Source: Deltaproteobacteria bacterium (GTDB lineage Bacteria; Desulfobacterota; Desulfovibrionia; Desulfovibrionales; Desulfovibrionaceae). Taken from it: a stretch of 14,199 nucleotides of DNA. The number at the start of each line of letters is the position of its first letter. Positions within the stretch are counted from its first letter, which is position 1. The notes under the pieces are model-generated. The model saw nothing but the letters and a program-made list of their open reading frames with translations. It was not told the DNA's origin and did no database searches. The DNA lies in NCBI GenBank assembly GCA_031280335.1, contig JAITGZ010000074.1, positions 1 through 14,199 of the forward strand, read 5' to 3'. A program made the position numbers and the translations under genes. Positions 1 through 7,316 of the stretch are shown one piece after another.

Positions 1-69
1 CCCCGGCGGCTCCCGCCTGAATCCGCCCGGACAGCGGTTTATGGCCGCCGGCGATGACGGAGCAAATTC

Positions 70-1383
70 ATGATTGAGCGATACACGCGCCCGGAGATGG
101 GCGGACTCTGGACGGAGCAAAGCCGGCTGGAAGCCTGGCTGGAGGTGGAACTGGCCGTCTGTGAAGCCTGGTGCGAGCTTGGGCGCATACCCAAAGCCAG
201 TCTTGAGAACATACGCCGTTCCGCCCGCGTTGATCTGCCCGGAATACAAAAAATTGAAGCCAGGGTCAGGCATGACCTCATCGCTTTTCTGACCTCTCTG
301 GAAGAGATCGTGGGTCCGGACGCCCGTTTTATCCATGTGGGCTGCACCTCTTCCGATATTGTGGACACAGCCTGGGCTTTGCTGCTGACCAGGGCCGGAC
401 GCCTTATCCTGCGCGGCCTGGATGAGCTTTTGGCGGTCATGAAAGCCCTGGCGCTGCGGCATAAGGGGCTTATTTGCATGGGCCGCACCCACGGCGTACA
501 TGCCGAGCCCACCAGCTTCGGCTTGAAAATGGCCGGATTTTATGCGGAGTTCGCCCGGCACCGCGCCCGTCTGGCCGATGCCCTGGAGGGCGTGCGCTGC
601 GGCAAGATTTCCGGCGCGGTAGGCACATACGCCATGCTGGACCCCAGGGTGGAAGAGCTGGCCCTGGCCCGGCTCGGGCTTGAGCCTGACCCTGTTTCCA
701 CGCAAATCATCCAACGGGACCGCCATGCGCATTTTTGTTCCGCCCTGGCCCTGCTGGGCGGGGGAGTGGAGCGTCTGGCCCTGGAACTGCGCCATTTACA
801 GCGCACGGAAGTGCTGGAGGTGGAAGAAGGCTTCGCCCAGGGGCAGAAGGGTTCCTCCGCCATGCCGCACAAAAAAAATCCCATTTCAGCGGAAAACCTT
901 TGCGGCCTGTCCCGCCTGCTGCGCGGCAACGCCCTGACGGCCATGGAAAACACCGCCCTGTGGCACGAACGCGACATCAGCCATTCTTCGGCCGAGCGCG
1001 TCATCCTGCCGGATTCCTCCATTCTGGCCGATTATATGCTCCACCGCCTGAAAGGACTGCTGGAAGGGCTGCGGGTCATGCCGGAAAACATGCGGCGCAA
1101 TCTGCTCGCCTCCCATGAGCTTTTTTATTCCCAGCGGGTGCTGCTGGCCCTGGTGGAAGAAGCCGCCCTGCCCCGGCAGGAGGCTTACGCCCTGGTGCAG
1201 GCTTGCGCCATGCAAAGCTGGGAGAACAAGGCGTCTTTCCAGGAAACGGTACGCGCCCACCCGGTCATTGCCGCCCGCCTCGCTGCGGAATCGCTGGACC
1301 GGCTGTTTGACCAGAACTATTACCTGCGCCATGAAGACATGATCTTCCGCCGGGTGTTCGGAGGTGATTTTGCGCCGTCTTGA
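70..1383 (+). CDS. purB: Adenylosuccinate lyase
   Basis: This enzyme of the fumarase/aspartase superfamily removes fumarate from SAICAR and from adenylosuccinate in purine synthesis, in the cytoplasm. The 437-residue product has the usual length for bacterial PurB. The superfamily signature GSSAMPHKKNP lies at residues 261-271, on the mobile loop that carries the catalytic serine (S262/S263). H68, H89 and H141 (in GRTHGVHAEP) fall at the same numbers as the active-site histidines I know from Bacillus subtilis PurB. The ATG start is supported by GGAG at 59-62, seven bases upstream. The stop overlaps the start region of pyrE, so the two are probably translated together. The 69 bases before the start may be the tail of an upstream gene: one frame reads open from the window edge and ends in a TGA overlapping this ATG, but it is too short to call. 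Confidence 0.97.
   Translation: MIERYTRPEMGGLWTEQSRLEAWLEVELAVCEAWCELGRIPKASLENIRRSARVDLPGIQKIEARVRHDLIAFLTSLEEIVGPDARFIHVGCTSSDIVDTAWALLLTRAGRLILRGLDELLAVMKALALRHKGLICMGRTHGVHAEPTSFGLKMAGFYAEFARHRARLADALEGVRCGKISGAVGTYAMLDPRVEELALARLGLEPDPVSTQIIQRDRHAHFCSALALLGGGVERLALELRHLQRTEVLEVEEGFAQGQKGSSAMPHKKNPISAENLCGLSRLLRGNALTAMENTALWHERDISHSSAERVILPDSSILADYMLHRLKGLLEGLRVMPENMRRNLLASHELFYSQRVLLALVEEAALPRQEAYALVQACAMQSWENKASFQETVRAHPVIAARLAAESLDRLFDQNYYLRHEDMIFRRVFGGDFAPS
1360..1364 (+). promoter_or_regulatory. Ribosome binding site of pyrE inside the purB end
   Basis: GGAGG lies within the last codons of purB. It sits five bases before an in-frame TTG at 1370 and 20 bases before the in-frame ATG at 1385. 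This spacing favours TTG 1370 over the ATG. An in-frame GTG at 1364 overlaps the site itself and is unlikely. Confidence 0.5.
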
Positions 1384-1939
1384 GATGAAAAAACGCCTGG
1401 CCCGGCTGCTGAAAGAAAAATCCTATCTGGAAGGCAGCTTTACCTTGAGTTCCGGACTGAGCAGCGACTACTACTTTGACTGCCGCCAGACCGCCCTGCA
1501 CCCCGAAGGAGCCTGGCTGATCGGGCACCTGCTGACGGATTTGCTCCTTCCTTTGGGAGTGGGCGGGGTAGGCGGCATGACCATGGGGGCGGACCCGTTG
1601 ATCACGGCGGTTTCGCTGGCCGCGCGTGAACGCGGCCAGGTCTGGCCCGGCCTGATTGTACGTAAAGAATCCAAAAAACACGGCACGGCCGGGTCTTTGG
1701 AAGGCATGGGCAACTTCAGGAGCGGCCAGGTGGTGGGTATGCTGGAAGATGTTGTCAGTACGGGCGGATCCGTGTTAAAAGCCTGCAAACAAGTGCGTGA
1801 AGCCGGGCTTGCGGCGCATGACGTCTGTTGTGTGCTGGATCGCGAACAAGGCGGCAGGGAAGCTTTGCGGGCGGCCGGCTGTGAACTGCACGCTATTTTT
1901 ACCCGGGACGAACTGCTTCGTCTGGCGGCGGAAGCCTGA
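1370..1939 (+). CDS. pyrE: Orotate phosphoribosyltransferase
   Basis: PyrE joins orotate to PRPP to give OMP, the fifth step of pyrimidine synthesis, in the cytoplasm. The PRPP-binding motif of type I phosphoribosyltransferases is clear (LEDVVSTGGS, encoded near 1743-1772). The N-terminal stretch SYLEGSFTLSSGLSSDYYFD carries the family's early conserved block, and VRKESKKHGT matches the flexible-loop region with its paired lysines and histidine. The predicted product is 189 residues from TTG 1370, or 184 from ATG 1385. I chose TTG because GGAGG lies five bases upstream of it, while the ATG has no well-spaced site; the protein body is the same. The gene overlaps purB by 14 bases, which implies translational coupling of a purine and a pyrimidine gene. 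Confidence 0.95.
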   Translation: MRRLEMKKRLARLLKEKSYLEGSFTLSSGLSSDYYFDCRQTALHPEGAWLIGHLLTDLLLPLGVGGVGGMTMGADPLITAVSLAARERGQVWPGLIVRKESKKHGTAGSLEGMGNFRSGQVVGMLEDVVSTGGSVLKACKQVREAGLAAHDVCCVLDREQGGREALRAAGCELHAIFTRDELLRLAAEA

Positions 1940-1971
1940 AGGAGCCTGGCCGGTGAATCAGAATACGACGC

Positions 1972-3486
1972 ATGGCCAAAACGATTAAGACCTTTTTTCT
2001 CTTTCTGCCGATATGGATGGCCCTTTTCCTTCCCTCTTCGGCGCGCGCCGCCGGCATGACCGGCGGCGGCTGGCAGGCTGTGGTCGCCGACTATCCCCAC
2101 TCTCCCGCCTTTTTGCTGGCGGTGGACAAAAAAGAACAATTGCTCAGCGTCTTTGAGCGCGGCAGTCCTTTGGCCAAAGTAGCCGAATACTTCTGCACCA
2201 CCGGCCAGAACGAGGGGGACAAGCTGGTGGAAGGCGACATGAAAACCCCCGAAGGCATATATTTTGTCGTCTCACACATAAAGTCCGGCCTGGATTACGC
2301 CTTGTACGGCAACGAGGCTTATCCCCTTAACTATCCCAACCCGGTGGACCGCCTGCGCCGCAAAACCGGCTACGGCATTTGGATTCACGGCAAGGGCGTC
2401 CCTCTGGTACCCTTTGACAGCAACGGCTGTGTGGGTATGCAGAACAGGGATTTGGCGACCTTCGTCCCCCGGCATCTCATCGGGCATCCGGTGGCCCTGG
2501 CCTTGAACGTGCTGCATGACCGGGAAATATCCTCTGAAAAAAAGGCTCTGGCCCAGGATTTGGCCGCCAGGGTGGAGGACTGGGCCAGGGCCTGGAGCGA
2601 ACGCTCCCCGCGCCTGTTCGATTTTTATGATCCCGATGCCTATTCCCTGGCCCAGGGGCATAAATTCAGCCGTTTCAAAGCGCAAAAGGAACACCTGTTC
2701 AAAACCTTGCCCTGGATCGAAACCACGGTCAGGGATATCCGTGTGCTGGAAGGCCCCGGCTATTGGATAACCTGGTTCAATCAGGACTACCGCTCCCCGG
2801 GCATACGCAGCGCGGGAACGCGCCGTCTTTATTGGCAGCCGGACGCCTCCGGCCGTTTGCGCATCGTGGGCATGGAATGGGTCAAAGACCTGCGCAGCCC
2901 TTTACTCTATGCCGATGAAGGGTATAAAACGCCCGTTTCCGGCGTGATGCAGGCTTCCGCCCCGCCGCCTCCATCCGCTCCGGCGCTGGCGGATATCCCC
3001 GCCGCTGCCACGGCAAAGGCCCCTGTCCAGGCCATGAACGCCGCCGCTCCGCCCTCCGCCCCGGATCCCTCCCCCACTCCCTCCGCGCCGCCGGCAGGAC
3101 AAAACGTCCCGCTAATCCGGCGGGATGAGGCCGACCGGCAGACCACTCAGGAGGCTCTGGAATTTGTCAAACACTGGCAAGCGGCCTGGCTTGGGCAGGA
3201 CTTGCAGGCATACATGGCCTGCTACGCTGAAAACGCCGTGCAGGACAGACGCCGGGGTGCCGGGGAAATAGCCGGGCACAAGCGCGCCCTGTGGGGAAAG
3301 ACGCGTGTGTTGAAGGCGGATTTGCAGGACATCCGCATTGATCCCACCAGCCGGGGGCTGAAGGCGGTGATGCGCCAGGAATATGCGGATTCCTCCGGCT
3401 ATGCCGATGTGGGGACAAAAACCTTGCGCTTGGAATTTGACCAGAATTGGCGTATTGTACGTGAAGAATGGCGGCCGATGCGGTGA
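1972..3486 (+). CDS. Secreted L,D-transpeptidase with two NTF2-like tail domains
   Basis: This is probably a YkuD-family L,D-transpeptidase that crosslinks peptidoglycan or attaches proteins to it in the periplasm. Residues 1-27 look like a Sec signal peptide: lysines, a hydrophobic stretch, then an SSARAA-type cleavage region. The YkuD domain spans about 45-180, with the active-site signature at IHG (H139) and SNGCVG (S150, G152, C153). After it come two NTF2-like domains, about 195-305 and 390-502, resembling the tail of the Cds6 type of L,D-transpeptidase. Both end in a similar block (RIVGMEW and RIVREEW). A Pro/Ala/Ser-rich linker of about 50 residues (328-380) separates them. The ATG has only a weak binding site, since GGAG at 1941-1944 is 27 bases away. 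The gene begins 32 bases after pyrE. Substrate and partner are not visible. Confidence 0.88.
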   Translation: MAKTIKTFFLFLPIWMALFLPSSARAAGMTGGGWQAVVADYPHSPAFLLAVDKKEQLLSVFERGSPLAKVAEYFCTTGQNEGDKLVEGDMKTPEGIYFVVSHIKSGLDYALYGNEAYPLNYPNPVDRLRRKTGYGIWIHGKGVPLVPFDSNGCVGMQNRDLATFVPRHLIGHPVALALNVLHDREISSEKKALAQDLAARVEDWARAWSERSPRLFDFYDPDAYSLAQGHKFSRFKAQKEHLFKTLPWIETTVRDIRVLEGPGYWITWFNQDYRSPGIRSAGTRRLYWQPDASGRLRIVGMEWVKDLRSPLLYADEGYKTPVSGVMQASAPPPPSAPALADIPAAATAKAPVQAMNAAAPPSAPDPSPTPSAPPAGQNVPLIRRDEADRQTTQEALEFVKHWQAAWLGQDLQAYMACYAENAVQDRRRGAGEIAGHKRALWGKTRVLKADLQDIRIDPTSRGLKAVMRQEYADSSGYADVGTKTLRLEFDQNWRIVREEWRPMR

Positions 3487-3519
3487 TCAGCCGGAAAAAG
3501 CCGAAAAAATTTGATTGCC

Positions 3520-4323
3520 ATGCAAAACAGCATTAAGCCCACCTACAGCATTATCCTGATGCGCGATGACTGCGGGGTCAGCACCTTTCGCCTGCATTGC
3601 TTCTGGATCAAACTCTTTGTCCTTTTTCTGATCATCCTGGCCGCCGCCGGCGTGGCCGGGGCTTACGGCACATTCTACTATAAAAAACGCTATGAGGTCA
3701 GTTCAGCGGAGCGGCGCGCCCTGCAACGCTCTTTGGGGGAAAACAAAATTAAGCTGGAAAGTCTGACCAACGAATTTCAGGTGGGGCGCTTTACCGGCCT
3801 GGGCGACGTCCCCGCCGGACACATGCCCGGTTTGTCATCTTCACAAGGTTCAACCCCCGGCGCGTCTTCACCCTATGTTTCCGCCCCCATCACCACCTTG
3901 CCCACACCGCGCGATCTGGCCCTGCTGCTGCGCCAAAACGGTCCGGTACGCACGGCGGGAACGGAAGATGACCCCGATCTTGAAGAGCTGATGGAAAAAC
4001 ACCCCATCAAAATCAGCAACCTCAGAAGCGCCTTTGAAAGCGAAGATCGCCTGCGTCTCTCCTATGACCTGAACAATCAGCAAAACGGCCTCACCTTGAC
4101 CGGGCGTTGCGGCATCGCCCTGATTACCCGTGAAGGCGCGGTCATAGACATAGCCCCCAGTACGCGCGGGGTGCTGACCTTTCAAATTTCCCGCTTCCGT
4201 AAAATAGAGATACTCCTGCGCCTGCCCCCCAACGTAAAAAAAGAAGATATCGCCAAAATACAAATTTCCGCCCAGGCCAACGATTTACCCCCTTATTACA
4301 AAAATTTTACCCTGGGCGAATAA
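3520..4323 (+). CDS. Single-pass membrane protein of unknown function
   Basis: I do not recognise a named family. The 267-residue product has a short N-terminal segment (1-28), one strong membrane helix at about 31-52, a short charged and possibly coiled region (55-88), a Ser/Pro/Gly-rich linker (about 95-130) and a C-terminal domain (about 160-265) that looks rich in beta strands. This would place most of the protein outside the membrane. The opening style (TYSIILMRDD then FRLHCFW) recalls the membrane anchor of some Desulfovibrio cell-wall peptidases, but no M23 or other peptidase motif follows, so that is only a loose resemblance. I chose ATG 3520; an in-frame TTG at 3511 would add three residues. 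Neither has a strong binding site. It follows the L,D-transpeptidase by 33 bases, so an envelope role is possible. Confidence 0.8.
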   Translation: MQNSIKPTYSIILMRDDCGVSTFRLHCFWIKLFVLFLIILAAAGVAGAYGTFYYKKRYEVSSAERRALQRSLGENKIKLESLTNEFQVGRFTGLGDVPAGHMPGLSSSQGSTPGASSPYVSAPITTLPTPRDLALLLRQNGPVRTAGTEDDPDLEELMEKHPIKISNLRSAFESEDRLRLSYDLNNQQNGLTLTGRCGIALITREGAVIDIAPSTRGVLTFQISRFRKIEILLRLPPNVKKEDIAKIQISAQANDLPPYYKNFTLGE

Positions 4324-4333
4324 AGGCCGTCGC

Positions 4334-4352
4334 ACAATGCCCCAGGCATTGT
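4334..4352. other. Intergenic perfect hairpin
   Basis: ACAATGCC and GGCATTGT form a perfect 8-base stem with a CCA loop, ten bases after the stop of the 3520-4323 gene. No T-run follows, so it is not a classic terminator. The flanks can extend the pairing imperfectly: AAATTTTACC near the gene end (from about 4302) against GGTAAAAATTT just after the hairpin (4357-4367), with one bulge. It may act as a weak terminator or an RNA stabiliser. Confidence 0.45.
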
Positions 4353-4404
4353 CCCTGGTAAAAATTTCTTGCCGAACACAATTTAACCCCCATAAGAGGG
4401 CGAC

Positions 4405-4863
4405 ATGACCGAACTCCTGCTCTCCAGCCCGGTGGGAACGCTTTGGCTGCAAGAAGAGAACCATGCCCTGGTCAAACTGGAATTCGCGGACAAAAAACCG
4501 GCTTCTCCTTCCCCCCCCCTCTCGCCCCTGCTGCGGGAGGCGGCGGAGCAGCTTAAAGCCTACTTTAACGGCAAGCTTAAAAACTTTACTCTGCCCCTGC
4601 GCCCGCGGGGCACCCCCTTTATGCTGGCGGTCTGGGAGGAGCTAAGGCGCATCCCCTATGGCCGCACGGCCAGCTACAAAGAAATAGCCCTGCGCTCCGG
4701 CAGGCCCCTGGCCTGCCGCGCTGTGGGACAGGCCAACCACAAAAACCCCCTGGCCATTGTCATACCCTGCCACCGCGTAATCGGCCATAACCGTAAACTG
4801 GTGGGCTACGCCGGCGGGCTGGGCATAAAAACCGCCCTGCTCCGCCTGGAAGGCGCGCTTTAA
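4405..4863 (+). CDS. ogt: Methylated-DNA--protein-cysteine methyltransferase
   Basis: This suicide DNA-repair protein moves alkyl groups from O6-alkylguanine (and O4-alkylthymine) in DNA to its own cysteine. The 152-residue product matches the Ogt/MGMT type without an Ada regulatory domain. The acceptor motif IPCHRVIG is present with C122. The preceding RAVGQANHKNP block (from R105) holds the DNA-binding helix, with R105 the likely arginine finger and N111 the Asn hinge. SYKEIA supplies the conserved tyrosine (Y91). GGLGIKTALLRLEG closes the domain. The ATG is preceded by GAGGG about four bases away. A run of nine C at 4511-4519 lies in the poorly conserved N-terminal linker, but the frame is intact. 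It is followed 41 bases later by tyrS. Confidence 0.96.
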   Translation: MTELLLSSPVGTLWLQEENHALVKLEFADKKPASPSPPLSPLLREAAEQLKAYFNGKLKNFTLPLRPRGTPFMLAVWEELRRIPYGRTASYKEIALRSGRPLACRAVGQANHKNPLAIVIPCHRVIGHNRKLVGYAGGLGIKTALLRLEGAL

Positions 4864-4904
4864 ACCCGCCACCGGTCGCAAAAATAAAAAAGCACAGGAA
4901 TCAC

Positions 4905-6125
4905 ATGCCCGCGTCGTCTTTAAGCCCCAGAGAAGTGGATGAGCAAATGGCCCTGATCGCCAGGGGCATTGCCGAGCTGATCAACGAGGAAGACCTGCGC
5001 AAAAAACTCGCCCGGGGCAAACCCCTGAACATCAAGGTGGGTTTTGACCCCACCGCGCCGGACCTGCACCTGGGGCACACGGTGGTCATCCAGAAAATGC
5101 GCCATTTTCAGCGCCTGGGACACAGGGTGGTCTTTCTCATCGGCGACTTCACCGCGACCATCGGCGACCCCTCCGGCCGCTCCGACACCCGCCCCCCCCT
5201 CACCAGAGAACAGGTGCTGGAAAACGCCGAAACCTACAAAAAACAAGTCTTCAAAATCCTTGACCCGCAAAGCACGGTGGTGGATTTCAACTCCCGCTGG
5301 CTGGGGGCGATGACCGCTGCGGACGTCATCCGCCTGGCCTCCGGATACACCGTGGCCAGACTTATGGAGCGCGATGATTTCGCCAAACGCTTCAAAAACA
5401 ACATCCCCATTTCCGTACACGAATTTCTCTACCCCCTGGCCCAGGCCTATGACTCCGTCGCCTTGGGCACGGACGTGGAAATGGGCGGCACGGATCAGAC
5501 CTTCAACCTGCTGGTGGGCAGACATATTCAGTCCCAATACGGTCAGGAGCCGCAGTGCATCATCACCCTGCCCCTGCTGGAAGGGCTGGACGGCATCAAA
5601 AAAATGTCCAAAAGCCTGGGCAATTACATCGGTATCAACGAGCCGCCGGGCCAAATCTTCGGCAAGACCATGTCTGTTTCCGACGACCTCATGTGGCGCT
5701 ATTATGAACTGCTCTCCGACAAGGGCATGGACGAAATCAACAGGATGAAAGAGGCCGTGACCCAAGGCAGGTTGCACCCCAAAACAGCCAAAGAAGAACT
5801 GGCCCTGGAACTGACCGCCCGCTACCACAGCCCCCAAGCGGCCGAAGACGCCCGCCGCGATTTCAACGCCGTCTTCGCCGACGGCGGCGTCCCCGAAGAC
5901 GCCCCCGCCCTGGTCTGCTCCCAGGGCGCGGATTCCGCCCCCCTGGCCTTTCTCGCCGCCGCCGGACTGACCGCCTCACGCGGCGAGGCCAGGCGGCTCA
6001 TCCTCCAAAAATCCCTGAGCATCAACGGCGAACTGTGCCTGGACCCGCTCAGCCCCTTGCCGCCGGGCGAATATATAGTTAAACTGGGAAAAAAACGTTT
6101 TCTGAAACTGGAGGTTCGTCATTGA
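4905..6125 (+). CDS. tyrS: Tyrosine--tRNA ligase
   Basis: TyrRS charges tRNA-Tyr with tyrosine using ATP, in the cytoplasm. The 406-residue product has a class I Rossmann core with HLGH at residues 55-58 (the HIGH motif) and KMSKS at 233-237. The block GTDVEMGGTDQTFN (188-201) is typical of the tyrosine/ATP pocket. A C-terminal S4-like RNA-binding domain occupies about 343-403. The HLGH variant and the arrangement fit the bacterial TyrZ-like (type 2) subgroup, an assignment made from memory of the family. The ATG lies after AGGA about eight bases upstream. No T-box leader is visible in the 41-base gap after ogt, so expression is probably by read-through or a short local promoter. Confidence 0.97.
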   Translation: MPASSLSPREVDEQMALIARGIAELINEEDLRKKLARGKPLNIKVGFDPTAPDLHLGHTVVIQKMRHFQRLGHRVVFLIGDFTATIGDPSGRSDTRPPLTREQVLENAETYKKQVFKILDPQSTVVDFNSRWLGAMTAADVIRLASGYTVARLMERDDFAKRFKNNIPISVHEFLYPLAQAYDSVALGTDVEMGGTDQTFNLLVGRHIQSQYGQEPQCIITLPLLEGLDGIKKMSKSLGNYIGINEPPGQIFGKTMSVSDDLMWRYYELLSDKGMDEINRMKEAVTQGRLHPKTAKEELALELTARYHSPQAAEDARRDFNAVFADGGVPEDAPALVCSQGADSAPLAFLAAAGLTASRGEARRLILQKSLSINGELCLDPLSPLPPGEYIVKLGKKRFLKLEVRH

Positions 6126-6131
6126 AATATG

Positions 6132-6145
6132 GGGGCTATCGCCCC
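6132..6145. repeat. Short GGGGC/GCCCC hairpin after tyrS
   Basis: GGGGC and GCCCC pair around a TATC loop seven bases after the tyrS stop. Its core matches the hairpin at 12551-12568 (GGGGCT, A or G, TCGCCCCA), so it looks like a small copy of the repeat family found at several gaps in this window. No T-run follows, so terminator function is uncertain. Confidence 0.5.
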
Positions 6146-6190
6146 AAGACTGGAACGAAGCATGTTTTAGCCACTTCAGCTGCCCGAACA

Positions 6191-6196
6191 AGGAGG
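6191..6196 (+). promoter_or_regulatory. Strong ribosome binding site deciding between two adjacent ATGs
   Basis: AGGAGG lies two bases before the ATG at 6199 and five bases before the ATG at 6202. The spacing favours 6202 as the start of the alpha-hydroxy-acid oxidoreductase. Confidence 0.7.
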
Positions 6197-6201
6197 CCAT
6201 G

Positions 6202-7221
6202 ATGCAGGAGATACGCAAAAAGGCGCGTGAACGGATAAAAAACAAATGCAGGGTCTGCCCCGTATGTAACGGCGTGGTCTGCGCCGGGGAGATCCCCGGC
6301 ATGGGCGGCATCGGCACGGGCATTTCCTTTCAGAACAACATTTCCGCCCTGGCCAGGCACAGTCTGGTGCTGCGCACCCTGCACCAGGCCAATGACCCGG
6401 ATACAACCCTGGAACTGTGGGGCAGAAAGCTCGCCATGCCGGTCATCGCCGCCCCGGTGGGGAGCGTAGCCCTGAACCTGGGCAGTGACATGAGCGACGC
6501 GGATTATACCAAATATATGATCCAAGGCTGCGGGGCGGTGCGCGCCCTGGGCGCGGCCGGAGATCACACCAACCCGGAAATCTTCCGGCAGTATATGCGC
6601 GAGATGAGCGCCCACAAAGACTTGGCCATACCCTTCATCAAGCCCTGGAGCGTACTCAAGGAAATAACCGCGCGCCTGGATATGGCCGCTGAGGCCGGCA
6701 TAGGCATCTGCGGCATGGATGTGGATGGCGCGGGCCTGCCCACCTTGCGCAAAAATGCCGTGCCTGTGCGCGTAACCTCGGAAAAAGCCCTGGCCGAGGC
6801 CGCCGCCGAGGCGCACAAACGTAAAATGAAGTTCATCGTCAAAGGGATCATGAGCGTGGATGAGGCGCGCCTGGCCGTTGCCGCCGGGGTGGACGCCCTG
6901 GTGGTCTCCAACCACGGCGGCCGGGTGCTGGATTACAGCCAGGGCACGGCGGACGCCCTGCCCGCCATCGCCCAGGCCGTGGGCAAGGACATCGTCGTCA
7001 TGATGGACGGCGGCATCCGCAGCGGCGGCGACGTACTCAAGGCCCTGGCCCTGGGGGCCAGACTGGTGCTCATCTGCCGCCCGGTCATGGTGGTCATACA
7101 CGGAGACGAGGCAAACGGCCTGCCCGCATACTTCCGCCTGATCCAGGATCAACTGGTGCAGGCCATGCGCCTTACCGGCTGCGCCGACCTGACCTCTGTA
7201 AACGGACGCATTCTGGTTTAG
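6202..7221 (+). CDS. FMN-dependent alpha-hydroxy-acid oxidoreductase
   Basis: This member of the FMN-dependent alpha-hydroxy-acid dehydrogenase superfamily (lactate and glycolate oxidase relatives) has a TIM-barrel fold. The catalytic stretch VVSNHGGRVLD places the base H238 and the substrate-binding R241. MDGGIRSGGDVLKALALGA (from about 268) is the FMN phosphate-binding segment. AAPVGSVALN near residue 84 fits the first flavin-contact strand. The 339-residue product is slightly shorter than lactate dehydrogenase LldD. It has no membrane anchor and is probably cytoplasmic. The N-terminus carries C16, C19, C22 and C27 (CX2CX2CX4C), which is not part of classic LldD and could hold a metal or Fe-S centre. 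The substrate cannot be read from sequence; lactate or another 2-hydroxy acid is possible. It stands alone, with repeats on both sides. Confidence 0.88.
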   Translation: MQEIRKKARERIKNKCRVCPVCNGVVCAGEIPGMGGIGTGISFQNNISALARHSLVLRTLHQANDPDTTLELWGRKLAMPVIAAPVGSVALNLGSDMSDADYTKYMIQGCGAVRALGAAGDHTNPEIFRQYMREMSAHKDLAIPFIKPWSVLKEITARLDMAAEAGIGICGMDVDGAGLPTLRKNAVPVRVTSEKALAEAAAEAHKRKMKFIVKGIMSVDEARLAVAAGVDALVVSNHGGRVLDYSQGTADALPAIAQAVGKDIVVMMDGGIRSGGDVLKALALGARLVLICRPVMVVIHGDEANGLPAYFRLIQDQLVQAMRLTGCADLTSVNGRILV

Positions 7222-7284
7222 GGCAACGCAGATTAATTCGGGGCGTGGCCCCGAACCCCGCTGGGGGGAATTATTCCCCCCAGC
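7222..7284. repeat. Two-hairpin GC-rich repeat, left copy
   Basis: The element begins directly after the previous stop codon. Hairpin one is TTCGGGGC (7237-7244) and GCCCCGAA (7248-7255) with a GTG loop. Hairpin two is an 11-base perfect stem (7260-7270 and 7274-7284) with a TTA loop. Bases 7222-7270 match the reverse complement of 9253-9301 at 44 of 49 positions. Three of the five differences are the GTG loop itself, which reads GTG on the + strand in both copies. It may end transcription of the upstream gene, but no T-run follows the stems. Confidence 0.75.
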
Positions 7285-7316
7285 CCCCCCCATCCATTTA
7301 AAGAAGAGAGCAATTT

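Noticed and set aside
2..73. Open frame from the window edge ending in a TGA that overlaps the purB ATG
   Set aside because: Only 23 residues are visible and they match nothing I know; another frame also stops nearby, so the upstream gene end cannot be assigned.
7260..7291. Classic intrinsic terminator after the FMN oxidoreductase gene
   Set aside because: The 11-base stem is strong but is followed by C-runs, not T-runs, and it belongs to a repeat family, so it is listed as a repeat.
6136..7293. 385-residue minus-strand open frame
   Set aside because: It is antisense to the FMN oxidoreductase gene and rich in His, Gly and Gln, typical of a shadow frame.
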